A stretch of 64,000 nt of DNA, taken from contig NZ_CP117768.1 of the NCBI RefSeq assembly GCF_028623165.1, positions 558,001 through 622,000 of the forward strand, written 5' to 3'. Numbering within the stretch: position 1 is the first letter of the stretch; the number at the start of each line of letters is the position of its first letter. The notes below the pieces were generated by a model. It was not told the origin of the DNA. It saw only the letters and a program-made list of their open reading frames with translations, and searched no databases. The translations under genes and the position numbers were made by a program. Below are positions 1-8,537 of this stretch, one piece after another. Origin of the DNA: Nostoc sp. UHCC 0926 (lineage in GTDB: Bacteria > Cyanobacteriota > Cyanobacteriia > Cyanobacteriales > Nostocaceae).

Positions 1-1
1 A

Positions 2-1573
2 CAGTACTTGAGACAGATGGGGGTGCTATCAGAAGCAGAAGCGCTGCTGTACATCCGGCAAATTGGCGACGCTTTGACGCTAATTCATTCTAAAGGACTG
101 CTGCATCGGGATTTGAAACCACGTAATATTATGATCCGCATTGATAAATCAGAAGCAGTGCTGATAGACTTTGGCATCGCTAGAGAATTTATTCCCAATA
201 TGATTCAAAGGCATACAGTGTATCGCACTCCTGGTTTTGCCCCACCTGAGCAGTATGAATCAGAAGCACCACGAGGAGAATACATTGATATCTACGCCTT
301 AGCTGCTACCTTGTATAATTTGCTCACCGCCGTTATACCGACGAGTGCAGATGATAGACGTCACAATATTAATTTAGAACCACCACAATATTTTAATCCT
401 AATATCAGCAACAGAGTCAATCAGGCTATTATGTGCGGCATGGATCTGGACTCAACCTATCGTCCCCAGTCTGTGCAGGAGTGGTTGGATTTATTGGGAT
501 CTGATCCAAAAAATAATGTACTTTTAGTAACACCTGAGTTAGTGAGAACGCTTAGACTTAAACCCCCTCCACCTGTTGTATTAAATCAGCATAACTGGCA
601 ATGCATACAGACCCTCAAAGGTCATTCTAGTATGGTTCATGCGATCGCCATTAGCTCAAACGGGCAATTGATTGCTAGTGGTAGTAATGACCATACTATT
701 AAACTTTGGCAAGTGGGTACTGGCAAGCTAGTGCGTCAACTGGGTCGTTGGTTTTCTGGTCATTCCAGTATGGTTCATTCTGTCGCCTTTACCCCAATCT
801 CTCCAAATCTTTCTTATCAAGGAGAGTCCGGCAAATCTGCGAAAGTTACAGACATGAACTGGGGAATCTTGGCTAGCGGTAGTTGGGATAACACAATCAA
901 ATTGTGGGATGTAAACACAGGCAAAGAAATTCGTACTCTCGTTAGTCATGCTAACTGGGTGAATTCCGTTGCCTTTAGTCCAGATGGCAAGTTTCTAGCT
1001 AGTGGCAGTGCTGACTGCACAATTAAACTGTGGCAGGTACACACAGGCATAGAAATCCAAACTCTCATAGGTCATTCTGACTCAGTTTCTTCAGTCGCCT
1101 ACTCTCCGAGAACGCCGACAACGAATAGCAAAGATAGACAGCTTGTGGCTAGTGGTAGTAATGACTACACCATCAAACTATGGCAAGTATACACAGGCAG
1201 AAACATTTCCACATTATTAGGCCATTCTTTCTTCGTCAACTGTATCGCCTTCAGCCAGGATGGGGAAATTATTGCCAGTGGCAGTGGTGACAACACGATT
1301 AAACTATGGCATGTAAATACAGGCAGAGAAATTCGTACTCTCATTGGTCATTCTGATTCAGTTTGGTCAGTCGCCTTTGGCCAGAATGGGCAACTTCTGG
1401 CTAGTGCCAGTTGGGATAACACTATCAAACTATGGCACGTACACAGTGGCAGAGAAATCAGCACACTTACAGGGCATTCCAACTATGTTAGATGCGTCGC
1501 CTTCAGTCCCGATGGTCAAACCCTAGTCAGCGGTGGTGATGACGATACTATCAAGATTTGGCGACGGGGATAA
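2..1573 (+). CDS. Serine/threonine protein kinase with C-terminal WD40 propeller, 5' partial
   Basis: This is a Hanks-type protein kinase fused to WD40 repeats, and the window edge cuts off its N-terminus. The frame is open from base 2. The N-lobe is missing; the visible part starts in the C-lobe and shows the catalytic loop HRDLKPRN (bases 107-130), the metal-binding DFG (LIDFGIA) and an APPEQYE activation/P+1 segment. A linker follows, then seven WD40 repeats (GH...SVAFSPDG...ASGSxDxTIKLW), enough for one closed propeller. Repeats 2 and 4 carry extra loops. Kinase-WD40 fusions of this kind are common in filamentous cyanobacteria, where the propeller is thought to recruit partners; the target here is unknown. 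The gene stands alone, followed by repeats and a pseudogene. Confidence 0.93.
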   Translation, partial: QYLRQMGVLSEAEALLYIRQIGDALTLIHSKGLLHRDLKPRNIMIRIDKSEAVLIDFGIAREFIPNMIQRHTVYRTPGFAPPEQYESEAPRGEYIDIYALAATLYNLLTAVIPTSADDRRHNINLEPPQYFNPNISNRVNQAIMCGMDLDSTYRPQSVQEWLDLLGSDPKNNVLLVTPELVRTLRLKPPPPVVLNQHNWQCIQTLKGHSSMVHAIAISSNGQLIASGSNDHTIKLWQVGTGKLVRQLGRWFSGHSSMVHSVAFTPISPNLSYQGESGKSAKVTDMNWGILASGSWDNTIKLWDVNTGKEIRTLVSHANWVNSVAFSPDGKFLASGSADCTIKLWQVHTGIEIQTLIGHSDSVSSVAYSPRTPTTNSKDRQLVASGSNDYTIKLWQVYTGRNISTLLGHSFFVNCIAFSQDGEIIASGSGDNTIKLWHVNTGREIRTLIGHSDSVWSVAFGQNGQLLASASWDNTIKLWHVHSGREISTLTGHSNYVRCVAFSPDGQTLVSGGDDDTIKIWRRG

Positions 1574-1609
1574 TAAATAATTCCTAATGACGCTCTTAGG
1601 TTGCTCTAA

Positions 1610-1709
1610 GGGACTTCCAGTTAAAAAAACATCCCATCGTAGGGGCGCAAGGCCAAGATCCCCTACAAATGTACAAATAATTTTGGATAATTTATTTTTT
1701 GTCAGTCCC
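1610..1709. mobile_element. Miniature inverted-repeat element, family A copy 1
   Basis: This 100-bp element begins GGGACT and ends AGTCCC, and TAA lies directly on both sides (1607-1609 and 1710-1712), as expected for a 3-bp target duplication. Both subterminal parts are AT-rich. The middle holds an imperfect palindrome around GTAGGGGCGCAAGG. A second copy lies at 61374-61494 with the same ends and the same TAA flanks. There is no coding capacity, so it would depend on a transposase supplied elsewhere. The 3-bp duplication would fit an IS5-like transposase, but that is inference. Confidence 0.7.
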
Positions 1710-1713
1710 TAAG

Positions 1714-1775
1714 CCAAGCCATGCCGTAGGCTTTACGCTGCGTTCGCAAAGCGTCTCGCAGAGAAGAGAGTAATT
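1714..1775. repeat. Dispersed 'CCATGCCGTAGGCTTTACG' type repeat
   Basis: The core found here (ATGCCGTAGGCTTTACGCTG) recurs with small changes at about 5404 and 31036, and related GAGACGCTGCGCG pieces surround those copies. It is a short interspersed repeat of the kind that fills intergenic regions of Nostoc-type genomes. No function is evident. Confidence 0.6.
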
Positions 1776-1876
1776 CGTAATTCCGAATCTTTTTGCTTGG
1801 TCTGATTAGATACTTTTAGCCTACAGATACTACAGATAGAACTGCGATCGCCCAAAACTTGTGACAATAATGTGGT

Positions 1877-2646
1877 TTGGTTTTGGCTACCGAACAAATC
1901 GCCAGAGCATTAATTCGCCACCAGGCAAAAGTTACAGGCTTTGTACCTCACTACGCCATGAGTGGCGGTACCATGCTTGCCCTCGCCTCTGATGAAATTA
2001 TTATGGATGCTAACGCAGTCTTAGGGCCAGTTGATCCCCAATTGGGTAATTACCCCGCAGCGAGTATCCTGAAAGTTGTTGAAGATAAACCTATTGGTGA
2101 GATTGATGACCAAAGCCTAATTATGGCCCAATACGCTTGGGTTAAGGTTAAAACTCTTTATCAAAGTCAATTTTTTTAACGAACCGCAGAGGCAAGGCAG
2201 TGCGCCCTTGCGGTTCCCCGACTTGAAGCAACTGCCGCGCCGAGAACACAGAGACAAGGAAAAAATGCTTAACTGAACTGTATTGAATTATGGCCGACCT
2301 CTCACGCAAAGCAATTCAGCAGGTACAGCGGTTTGTACGGACTCTGCTTAAAGACAGTATACCCAAACAAAAAGTTTTGCCAGAAAATATTTAATCAATT
2401 ATCGAAGCCTTGACAACCGGGCGCGTCACCCACGACTATCCCATCACTATTGAGGAAGCAATAGAAATGGGGCTGCCCGTAACTGTCGGACTGCCCCATT
2501 CTATTTATGATCTCATGGATTTGTACCCACAACCACAAGGAGGGAGACCCAGCGTCCAGTACATTCCTATGCCTTACAATGACCGCCGTCCAACTCTACC
2601 TACACCCAAGGGCAGACCCTTAGAAGAACCAAATCAAATGATTTGA
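1877..2646 (+). pseudogene. Serine dehydrogenase proteinase (SDH_sah / ClpP-like fold) remnant
   Basis: The readable pieces match the serine dehydrogenase proteinase family, membrane-associated ClpP/SppA-fold serine proteases. The N-terminal third is missing: homology starts abruptly at 1877 (VLATEQIARALIRHQAK) after an in-frame stop at 1868. The nucleophile region YAMSGGT and the DPQLGNYPAASI segment are intact. After LIMA (2128) a 157-bp element interrupts the gene. Reading resumes in another frame at 2290 (MADLSRKAIQQVQRFV), hits a TAA at 2392-2394, and continues to a normal-looking C-terminus at 2646. Truncation, insertion and nonsense codon together make a dead gene. The N-terminal loss cannot be explained by the insertion, so at least two events occurred. 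Confidence 0.85.
2129..2285. mobile_element. Miniature inverted-repeat element, family B copy 1 (157 bp), inside the proteinase pseudogene
   Basis: The sequence AATTATGGCC occurs at 2119-2128 and again at 2286-2295, a perfect 10-bp direct repeat around a 157-bp insert. The insert has imperfect terminal inverted repeats: CAATACGCTTGGGTTAAG at the left end, and CAATACAGTTCAGTTAAG read inward from the right end. Removing the insert and one duplication restores the reading frame as LIMADLSRK. The 155-bp insert at 15995-16149 has matching ends and its own 10-bp duplication, so this is a family. It has no ORF and is presumably mobilised in trans. Confidence 0.85.
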
Positions 2647-2676
2647 GACTTTGGGGTAGGAATTTTTTTGTGACGT

Positions 2677-3426
2677 CTAGGGTGTAGCTGTTGGCGTAGC
2701 TGTCGGTGTAGCTGTTGGCGTAGCTGTCGGTGTAGCTGTTGGCGTAGCTGTTGGCGTAGCTGTCGGTGTAGCTGTTGGCGTAGCCGTCGGTGTAGCTGTC
2801 GGCGTAGCTGTTGGCGTAGCTGTTGGTGTAGCCGTCGGTGTAGCCGTCGGTGTAGCTGTCGGCGTAGCTCTTGGCGTAGCTCTTGGCGTAGCTCTTGGCG
2901 TAGCTCTTGGCGTAGCTCTTGGCGTAGGCGTCGGTGTAGCTGTCGGCTGACTGAAGACTGTCTTTGCTTCTTCATTCAGCTTTTGGCGGAGTGCTAAATT
3001 AGCAATTCCAGTTTCTTGCAACTGATATTTCTTCTGATACTCCTTCACCACTGCTTCCGTGCGGGAACCATAAAAATAATCGCGGGGAAGGGGAGGATTT
3101 GGCTTCACCACTGCATTCAAATTTGTTTGCAGAATTTTTATGATGTTAGCAGCAAAATCTTGGGTTTTTCGTCCTGCTATCCCATCAACTGGTTGTAGCT
3201 TATACCCCGTTTGAAATTCACGAATTGCCTTTTTAGTTTGAGCATCTGTCAAAGGTGTATTTGTTACCTTGACGTTATAGCCTAATCCTCGCAACACAGC
3301 ACGAAATTGCTGTGGCGTATAGCTACGTTGAGAGGCCGCGAAACCTGTGTCTGCAATTACCAAACTAGCAGTTATCAGGCAGGTAGCTGCAAAAGTCGCG
3401 CTTGATTTTCCAAACCCACACCACAT
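2677..3426 (-). CDS. Secreted peptidoglycan-binding-like protein with Thr-Pro-Ala repeat tail
   Basis: This is a 249-residue exported protein. An N-terminal signal peptide (about residues 1-31, ending AASQR) is followed by two peptidoglycan-binding-like helical units: residues about 34-90 ([30 protein letters not shown]) and 100-155 ([28 protein letters not shown]). These resemble PG_binding_1 modules, which attach proteins to the cell wall. From about residue 163 to the end the protein is only ATPT/ATPR repeats. Such a tail is likely an extended linker or glycosylation-prone stalk. ATG with AGGAGT just upstream supports the start. The C-terminal tail length is probably variable because the DNA is a 12-bp tandem repeat. 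Confidence 0.8.
   Translation of the reverse strand: MWCGFGKSSATFAATCLITASLVIADTGFAASQRSYTPQQFRAVLRGLGYNVKVTNTPLTDAQTKKAIREFQTGYKLQPVDGIAGRKTQDFAANIIKILQTNLNAVVKPNPPLPRDYFYGSRTEAVVKEYQKKYQLQETGIANLALRQKLNEEAKTVFSQPTATPTPTPRATPRATPRATPRATPRATPTATPTATPTATPTATPTATPTATPTATPTATPTATPTATPTATPTATPTATPTATPTATP
2680..2945 (-). repeat. 12-bp minisatellite coding for ATPT/ATPR units
   Basis: About 22 tandem copies of a 12-bp unit (plus strand GTAGCTGTTGGC and variants GTAGCTGTCGGT, GTAGCTCTTGGC) make up the 3' third of the gene. All units are multiples of three, so copy changes keep the frame. The GTAGCTCTTGGC variants, encoding ATPR, are clustered toward the gene's 5' side, which points to local homogenisation. 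Confidence 0.9.
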
Positions 3427-3793
3427 ATTTAAAACTCCTTTGGATTAAATCAGCAGGATTATAAAGGTTAACAGCTGCATTTTAAGTTTGTTTAATAACT
3501 TTTTTCACTATTTTTTAATGATTTTTGAATAATTTATGATTTATTTTTGTCAAATCTAACTAGATTTACAAAAACTAATTTGTGTCATCCATCAAAAGAA
3601 GTATCTTGTATTAGCAGAGATACAGCGGTTATCATTTGAATCGAATACACTCCTTGAACACTAAATTAAAGTAGGGAATGCAGTGGTTCCTCCTTTGAGG
3701 AGAGAAGAATGGAAGTGAGGTCAGAGTGTATTGGATACAAACGAGAAACGCTATATTCCAAATATCCAAAAAACGTATAATATATGACAAAAA
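3427..3793. other. Divergent intergenic region, no gene seen
   Basis: This AT-rich stretch lies between two divergent genes and presumably holds both promoters. Around 3639-3745 it has an imperfect long-range inverted repeat (CGAATACACTC against GAGTGTATTGG) enclosing a short CTCC..GGAG stem. No ORF or known RNA was recognised. Confidence 0.5.
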
Positions 3794-5242
3794 ATGAAAA
3801 ACATAAAATCTTCTAAGCAGCGGAATCTTTGGTTTGAAAGATTTATGGCAATTACTGCCACCGTAAATTTAGGTTTAGTTTTGTTTGATTTAAGTTACGT
3901 ACCTTGGCGAGATTTCTACTTGCGAAAACTTCCCCAAATTATTGAGATTTATGACCCAATAAAAGGTATTGAACCCCATCGAGAGACGAAAAATTATTTA
4001 GAACTAGTAAAGGCATTAGAAGAACAAGTCAGCCAAACAGGATTACAGTCGCCTCAGGTAAATAGCAGGCTAGAGGAAATAAGGCGTCTGAGCAATGAGA
4101 TGATTGACACTAACCCATTTGCGGGAGTGAACAAGAGTGGTACTCTAGAAAAAATCAAAAAGCGAATGCGATCGCACATCGGTAACGAATCAGCAAAACA
4201 GTCCTTTGCCACTTTTTGGAGTCAGCCTCATATATCACAAAATGGCTGGGTTAAAGAAATTAATTTTTTCAACCAGAGCATCCGCCCTTTGATTGGCTCT
4301 AACTACTACCGCCAAATCGGTGAAAATGGCGATTTTGTTGATAAATTCTGGATGGTTGATTTACCCTTTGTGATTTTATTTGGTGTAGAATTGCTAGGGC
4401 GGACCTTCCTTCTCAGACGCCAACATCCTGGTTTTAGCTGGTTGGAAGCAGTATTGTGGCGTTGGTATGATTTATTTTTACTACTGCCATTTTGGCGGGG
4501 GTTGCGAATCATACCTGTATTAATTCGCCTTGATCAAGCGCGGTTATTGGAGCTGCATCCAGTACGAAAGCAAATTAACCAAGGGATTGTCGCCAATTTT
4601 GCCGAAGAACTCACAGAAATTGTAGTGGTAAGGGTAATTAATCAGGTTCAGGGTTCAATTGAGCGAGGTGAGTTAACGCGCTGGCTCTCACAACAGGAAA
4701 ATTTACGTCCCTACATAGATATTAATAATGTGAATGAAGTGGAAGCGATCGCAGGTCTTTTGGTAAAAACAATTGTTTACCAAGTGCTACCCAAAATTCA
4801 ACCTGCGATCGTTGCCATTTTGTGCCACAATATCGAAACCGTCTTCCATCAAGTCCCCATCTACCGCAACCTCCAGAACCTCCCTGGCGTGGGACAAGCC
4901 CAAACCCAGTTAAGTGAACAACTGGCGACCCAAATTACAACTAATCTTTACAAAACTTTAGTTAGTGCTGTTGAAGACCCTGTAGGAGCAAAACTCACCA
5001 GTCAACTGGTACAAAGCTTCAGCGAGGCCTTAGGATCTGAAATAAAGGAAAAACACGTACTTTCAGAAATTCAGAGTTTACTTTTTGACTTTTTAGAGGA
5101 AATCAAACTCAACTATGTCCAGCGTTTATCCCAAGAAGACATAGATCAAATTATCGAGCAAACCCGGCAGCTACGAACACAAGTATCAGTTCCAGCAGTA
5201 GTGGATAAAGGTACTACTCTCCCAAAAATACGGGAAGGATAG
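3794..5242 (+). CDS. Cyanobacterial membrane protein of unknown function
   Basis: This 482-residue protein has one hydrophobic helix near the N-terminus (about 17-36) and a membrane block at about 186-250 containing FWMVDLPFVILFGVELLGR and WRWYDLFLLLPFWRGLRI. That block ends in a regularly charged run (RGLRIIPVLIRLDQARLL). The rest is long, soluble, helix-rich and mostly charged, with no motif I can name. The order acidic helix, arginine-bearing hairpin and RxxRxxxxxxR helix is loosely reminiscent of the S2-S4 part of voltage-sensor domains, but this is only a resemblance. It is probably a conserved cyanobacterial family. The gene is monocistronic by spacing. Confidence 0.7.
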   Translation: MKNIKSSKQRNLWFERFMAITATVNLGLVLFDLSYVPWRDFYLRKLPQIIEIYDPIKGIEPHRETKNYLELVKALEEQVSQTGLQSPQVNSRLEEIRRLSNEMIDTNPFAGVNKSGTLEKIKKRMRSHIGNESAKQSFATFWSQPHISQNGWVKEINFFNQSIRPLIGSNYYRQIGENGDFVDKFWMVDLPFVILFGVELLGRTFLLRRQHPGFSWLEAVLWRWYDLFLLLPFWRGLRIIPVLIRLDQARLLELHPVRKQINQGIVANFAEELTEIVVVRVINQVQGSIERGELTRWLSQQENLRPYIDINNVNEVEAIAGLLVKTIVYQVLPKIQPAIVAILCHNIETVFHQVPIYRNLQNLPGVGQAQTQLSEQLATQITTNLYKTLVSAVEDPVGAKLTSQLVQSFSEALGSEIKEKHVLSEIQSLLFDFLEEIKLNYVQRLSQEDIDQIIEQTRQLRTQVSVPAVVDKGTTLPKIREG

Positions 5243-5640
5243 AGAGAGCAGGGGAGCAAGAATTTTAGATTTTAGATTTTGGATTAAAGAATTGAATATT
5301 TAATCCAAAAGACGCTCTCTTACGAGACGCTGCGCGTAGCTTGCTTAAGAGAAGGGGTACGCGGACTCGCTCTAAGCGAACGCAAGAGCGTCTCTAAGAG
5401 TTGCCATGCCGCAGGCTTTACGCTGCGCTATCGTCAATTCCATTATCCAAAATTGAATTGCCCAATGACGCCAGTTGCTTCTTTTGTCGGAGACGCTGCG
5501 CGAACAACGGAGGGAACCTCTGCAACCCACTGGCTCCCCAATGCCCAATGCACGACTATAAAAGAAATGCGCTAAACTCGAATTAGGCGAATCATCATTG
5601 GTTCGTCACAATACTTCTTGAAAGATATATCTATCGCAGG
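5243..5640. repeat. Intergenic stretch built of dispersed repeats
   Basis: Between the membrane protein gene and the rimP leader lie several short interspersed repeats: an ATTTTAGATTTTGGATTAA run, GAGACGCTGCGCGTAGCTTG (5315-5342), GAGTTGCCATGCCGCAGGC (5398-5416; the whole block recurs at about 31028) and GGAGACGCTGCGCGAAC (about 5490). Short ORFs here are repeat-derived. The rimP promoter should lie near 5560-5630, but no clear hexamers stand out. Confidence 0.6.
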
Positions 5641-5665
5641 AAGTGGGTCGATACCCACTTTTTTT
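5641..5665 (+). promoter_or_regulatory. rimP leader attenuator (terminator hairpin directly upstream of rimP)
   Basis: AAGTGGGT pairs perfectly with ACCCACTT across a CGAT loop and is followed at once by a T run, a textbook intrinsic terminator. It ends only 13 bases before the rimP ATG at 5679, so it sits in the rimP 5' leader and not at the end of another gene. A terminator at this spot is known from many bacteria (the rimP leader). Since nusA lies downstream, it could make the operon respond to NusA or anti-termination; that part is inference. Confidence 0.75.
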
Positions 5666-5678
5666 ATTGAATTCTCTC

Positions 5679-6140
5679 ATGGCTCATCCTTTAGTTCCAC
5701 AAATTATTGATTTGGCGACACCAGTGGCAGAAGAACTGGGATTGGAAGTGGTTGGCGTGGTTTTTCACACTAACCAAAGTCCACCAGTGTTGCGGGTAGA
5801 CATTCGCAATCCTGAGCAAGACACTGGGTTGAATGATTGTGAGAGGATGAGCCGTGCTTTAGAAGCCTCCTTAGATGCTGCCCAAATCGTTCCAGATGCC
5901 TATGTCTTGGAAGTGTCCAGTCCTGGTATTTCGCGGCAACTGGTAACGGACAGGGAGTTTATTTCCTTTAAAGGATTTCCTGTCATCGTCTCCACAACGC
6001 CCCCCTACGACGGACAACAAGAGTGGACTGGTCAGTTGATTCGTCGGGATGAGACAGCACTTTACTTAAACCAAAAAGGTCGTGTAGTCGAAATTCCCTG
6101 CTCCCTAATTACTAAGGTGCAGTTAGACGAGCGCCGATAA
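5679..6140 (+). CDS. rimP: Ribosome maturation factor RimP
   Basis: This 153-residue protein helps 30S subunit maturation. It matches RimP throughout: an N-terminal alpha/beta domain ([39 protein letters not shown]), the signature [14 protein letters not shown] at about residues 78-91, and an SH3-like C-terminal domain ending ITKVQLDE. The open frame extends upstream to a GTG at 5643, but that lies inside the leader terminator. ATG 5679 fits RimP N-termini ([13 protein letters not shown]). It is the first gene of the rimP-nusA-ylxR-infB cluster. Confidence 0.96.
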   Translation: MAHPLVPQIIDLATPVAEELGLEVVGVVFHTNQSPPVLRVDIRNPEQDTGLNDCERMSRALEASLDAAQIVPDAYVLEVSSPGISRQLVTDREFISFKGFPVIVSTTPPYDGQQEWTGQLIRRDETALYLNQKGRVVEIPCSLITKVQLDERR

Positions 6141-6350
6141 ACAAAGGGCTAGGGCTTAGGTAGTTAGAGACTAGAGCACCTTGGCTCAAGGCTAAAGATT
6201 AGGGGCTAGAGGTTATGAACTAAGGGCTAGAGATTAGGGGTTAGTGTAAAGCTATTCTCTAATCCCTAGCTCTATCTAATGCGTAGTTTTCAGTCCCCAT
6301 TACCCCTTATCCCCTTTAGGGGGCCAGAGTTCCCCACTCCCTAATTTTTA
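6141..6350. repeat. Low-complexity 'GGGGCTAGAGATTAG' repeats between rimP and nusA
   Basis: The gap holds several degenerate copies of a TTAGGGGCTAGAG type word, then an inverted piece (TCTAATCCCTAGCTCT), and CCCCTTTAGGGGG. Such words are common intergenic filler in this window (similar ones occur at 11705-11790 and 63034-63082). No gene is present. Confidence 0.55.
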
Positions 6351-6363
6351 AAGGAGATTGCTT

Positions 6364-7641
6364 ATGTCAATGGTTACTTTACCTGGATTAAAAGAATTAA
6401 TTGAAAGTATAAGTCGCGAACGGAATTTACCCCGGCTTGCAGTTCAATCAGCTATTAGAGAAGCACTAGTCAAAGGCTACGAACGTTATCGTCGCGCCCA
6501 AAATTTAGAGCGCAAACAGTTTGATGAAGATTATTTTGAGAATTTTGAAGTAGAACTCGATATTGAAGGAGAAGGATTTCGCGTTCTTTCTACCAAAACC
6601 ATTGTCGAAGAAGTCAATAACACAGACCACCAGATTTCCCTAGACGAAGTTCAACAAGTAGCTCCCGAAGCGCAGTTAGGAGACTCTGTGGTGCTGGATG
6701 TTACCCCTGACCAAGGAGAATTTGGTCGGATGGCGGCGATGCAAACCAAGCAGGTACTGGCGCAAAAATTACGGGATCAACAGCGCCAAATGGTGCAAGA
6801 AGAGTTCCAAGACTTGGAAGGAACTGTCCTGCAAGCAAGAGTCCTGCGGTTTGAACGGCAATCAGTGGTTCTGGCAGTTAGCAGTGGCTTTGGTCAGCCA
6901 GAAGTAGAAGCCGAATTACCCAAGCGCGAACAGCTGCCCAACGATAATTATCGGGCAAATGCCACCTTCAAGGTATATCTTAAAAAAGTATCTCAAGGTC
7001 AGCAACGAGGGCCACAGTTGCTTGTGTCTCGTGCTGATGCTGGTTTGGTGGTTTATCTTTTCGCCAACGAAGTCCCAGAAATCGAAGATGAAGTGGTACG
7101 GATTGTTGCCGTAGCTAGGGAGGCAAACCCCCCTTCCCGTTATGTCGGTCCCCGGACTAAAATAGCAGTAGATACTCTTGATCGCGATGTAGACCCAGTT
7201 GGCGCTTGTATTGGAGCCAGGGGATCGCGAATTCAAGTGGTAGTCAACGAATTACGCGGTGAAAAAATAGATGTAATTCGCTGGTCGCCAGACCCAGCAA
7301 CATATATTGCTAATGCTTTAAGTCCAGCCCGGGTGGATGAAGTACGCCTAATGGACCCAGATTCCCGGCAAACTCACGTACTAGTGGCTGAAGATCAACT
7401 AAGTTTGGCCATAGGGAAAGAGGGACAAAATGTCCGTTTGGCAGCCCGCCTGACTGGTTGGAAAATTGACATTAAAGACAAAGCTAAGTATGACTATGCA
7501 GGAGAGGATGCCAAATTTATAGCTGTAAGAACAAAATATCAATCAGAGGAAGATGATCTTGACTTTGAGGAAGAAGAGTTAGATGAAAATCAGGACGAAT
7601 TAGAAGAGGAGGATACTTTTGACACTAACGATGATGAATAA
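6364..7641 (+). CDS. nusA: Transcription termination/antitermination factor NusA
   Basis: NusA binds RNA polymerase and nascent RNA and modulates pausing, termination and antitermination. The 425-residue product has the N-terminal RNAP-binding domain (residues about 1-125, LIESISRERNLPRLAVQSAIREAL), an S1 domain (about 135-200), and two KH domains (VGACIGARGSRIQVVVNEL and LAIGKEGQNVRLAARLTGW). It ends in a strongly acidic tail (about 395-425) and lacks the C-terminal repeats of E. coli NusA, as is usual in cyanobacteria. AAGGAG at 6351 supports ATG 6364 over the in-frame TTG 6358. Confidence 0.97.
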   Translation: MSMVTLPGLKELIESISRERNLPRLAVQSAIREALVKGYERYRRAQNLERKQFDEDYFENFEVELDIEGEGFRVLSTKTIVEEVNNTDHQISLDEVQQVAPEAQLGDSVVLDVTPDQGEFGRMAAMQTKQVLAQKLRDQQRQMVQEEFQDLEGTVLQARVLRFERQSVVLAVSSGFGQPEVEAELPKREQLPNDNYRANATFKVYLKKVSQGQQRGPQLLVSRADAGLVVYLFANEVPEIEDEVVRIVAVAREANPPSRYVGPRTKIAVDTLDRDVDPVGACIGARGSRIQVVVNELRGEKIDVIRWSPDPATYIANALSPARVDEVRLMDPDSRQTHVLVAEDQLSLAIGKEGQNVRLAARLTGWKIDIKDKAKYDYAGEDAKFIAVRTKYQSEEDDLDFEEEELDENQDELEEEDTFDTNDDE

Positions 7642-7789
7642 TTGATTAATTTTGTAAAGTTTTGATACTGTTGATTGTAGTCTCAGTCTCAAGGATTATT
7701 TTCTCAAAGGCTGCTTGGTATAAGTAAAAAATAGTAATAATAAACTTCTTTTTACATCCCAAATCCTGGAATGAGATCCCACAGAACCG

Positions 7790-8047
7790 ATGAAACCAAA
7801 TTATCGGCGCTGTATTAGTTGCCGCAGAGTCGGCTCAAAAGATGAGTTTTGGCGGATTGTCCGCGTCTTTCCATCGGGAAAGGTACAATTAGATCAGGGC
7901 ATGGGGCGTTCTGCCTATATTTGTCCAGAAACGAGTTGCTTACAAGCGGCTCAAAAAAAAAATCGACTAGGGCGATCGCTACATGCATCAGTGCCAGAAA
8001 CACTGTACCAAAGCTTGTCGCAACGTCTAGCCCGCACCAATACGTAA
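7790..8047 (+). CDS. ylxR: YlxR/RnpM family RNA-binding protein
   Basis: This 85-residue protein has the YlxR (DUF448) fold: MKPNYRRCISCRR..KDEFWRIVR at the start, with GRSAYICPETSCLQAAQKKNRLGRSLH in the middle. Family members sit between nusA and infB in most bacteria, as here. The Bacillus homologue has been linked to nucleoid-associated regulation and to control of RNase P. The gene is 148 bp after nusA. No strong ribosome-binding site is seen. Confidence 0.93.
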   Translation: MKPNYRRCISCRRVGSKDEFWRIVRVFPSGKVQLDQGMGRSAYICPETSCLQAAQKKNRLGRSLHASVPETLYQSLSQRLARTNT

Positions 8048-8537
8048 AACCAAATTTAGTTGGAACAACTTTATGAGGTGATCACCAGAGGAATTGTGTC
8101 AAAGCCGAAGTCGTGCTTTCATCACACCCTCTGTTGATCGTTAAGGTTAGTGTCAAAATAGTAAATGGGTGTACAAGGCATTCGGCTCTCTAATCATTAA
8201 GAGGGGCGAGGCAACATTCCCAGAACAAGATGTAATCGATTGTGTTGTGGAAGACTCAGAATCAACAAAACAAGAAACTACAAAATGGCAACCTGGTAGC
8301 GCTCAGGCGCAGTTCGGCGTCAAGGGTTCCCATAAAAATCTTTTAAAGAAATTTTTATGGGTCTCCCTCAACCATCATTCCTGGTGGGGATGCCATTATT
8401 AAACCGAAACATCTCTCTTTCCTGATTGGAGGCACCGGCAAAAACTGAACGGCAATCTAAAAACAGTAATCCAAGGATGGAGATGTCGCAAACCAGGCAA
8501 CCATCCGCTAAAACTGTAAATTAAAGGGGAAGAGTGG
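8048..8537 (+). other. Long infB leader / intergenic region
   Basis: There are 490 bases between ylxR and infB. A possible 77-codon frame (8169-8402) has no recognisable product and poor initiation, and I do not call it. The most structured part is the hairpin at 8329-8361. The end of the region carries AAAGGGGAAGAG just before the infB ATG. The region may be an untranslated leader controlling infB. Confidence 0.45.
8329..8361 (+). promoter_or_regulatory. 11-bp perfect hairpin in the infB leader
   Basis: CCCATAAAAAT (8329-8339) pairs perfectly with ATTTTTATGGG (8351-8361) around an 11-base loop. There is no T tract, so it is not an ordinary terminator. It may be an RNA processing or translation-control element of infB, or a repeat remnant. 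Confidence 0.4.

Noticed and set aside
2634..2975. Minus-strand frame rich in Arg, Gln and His
   Set aside because: It is the alternative frame of the 12-bp minisatellite; the real product is the Thr-Pro-tailed protein read in another frame of the same strand.
8169..8402. 77-codon frame in the infB leader
   Set aside because: It starts with GTG without a ribosome-binding site, contains the leader hairpin and has no recognisable product.
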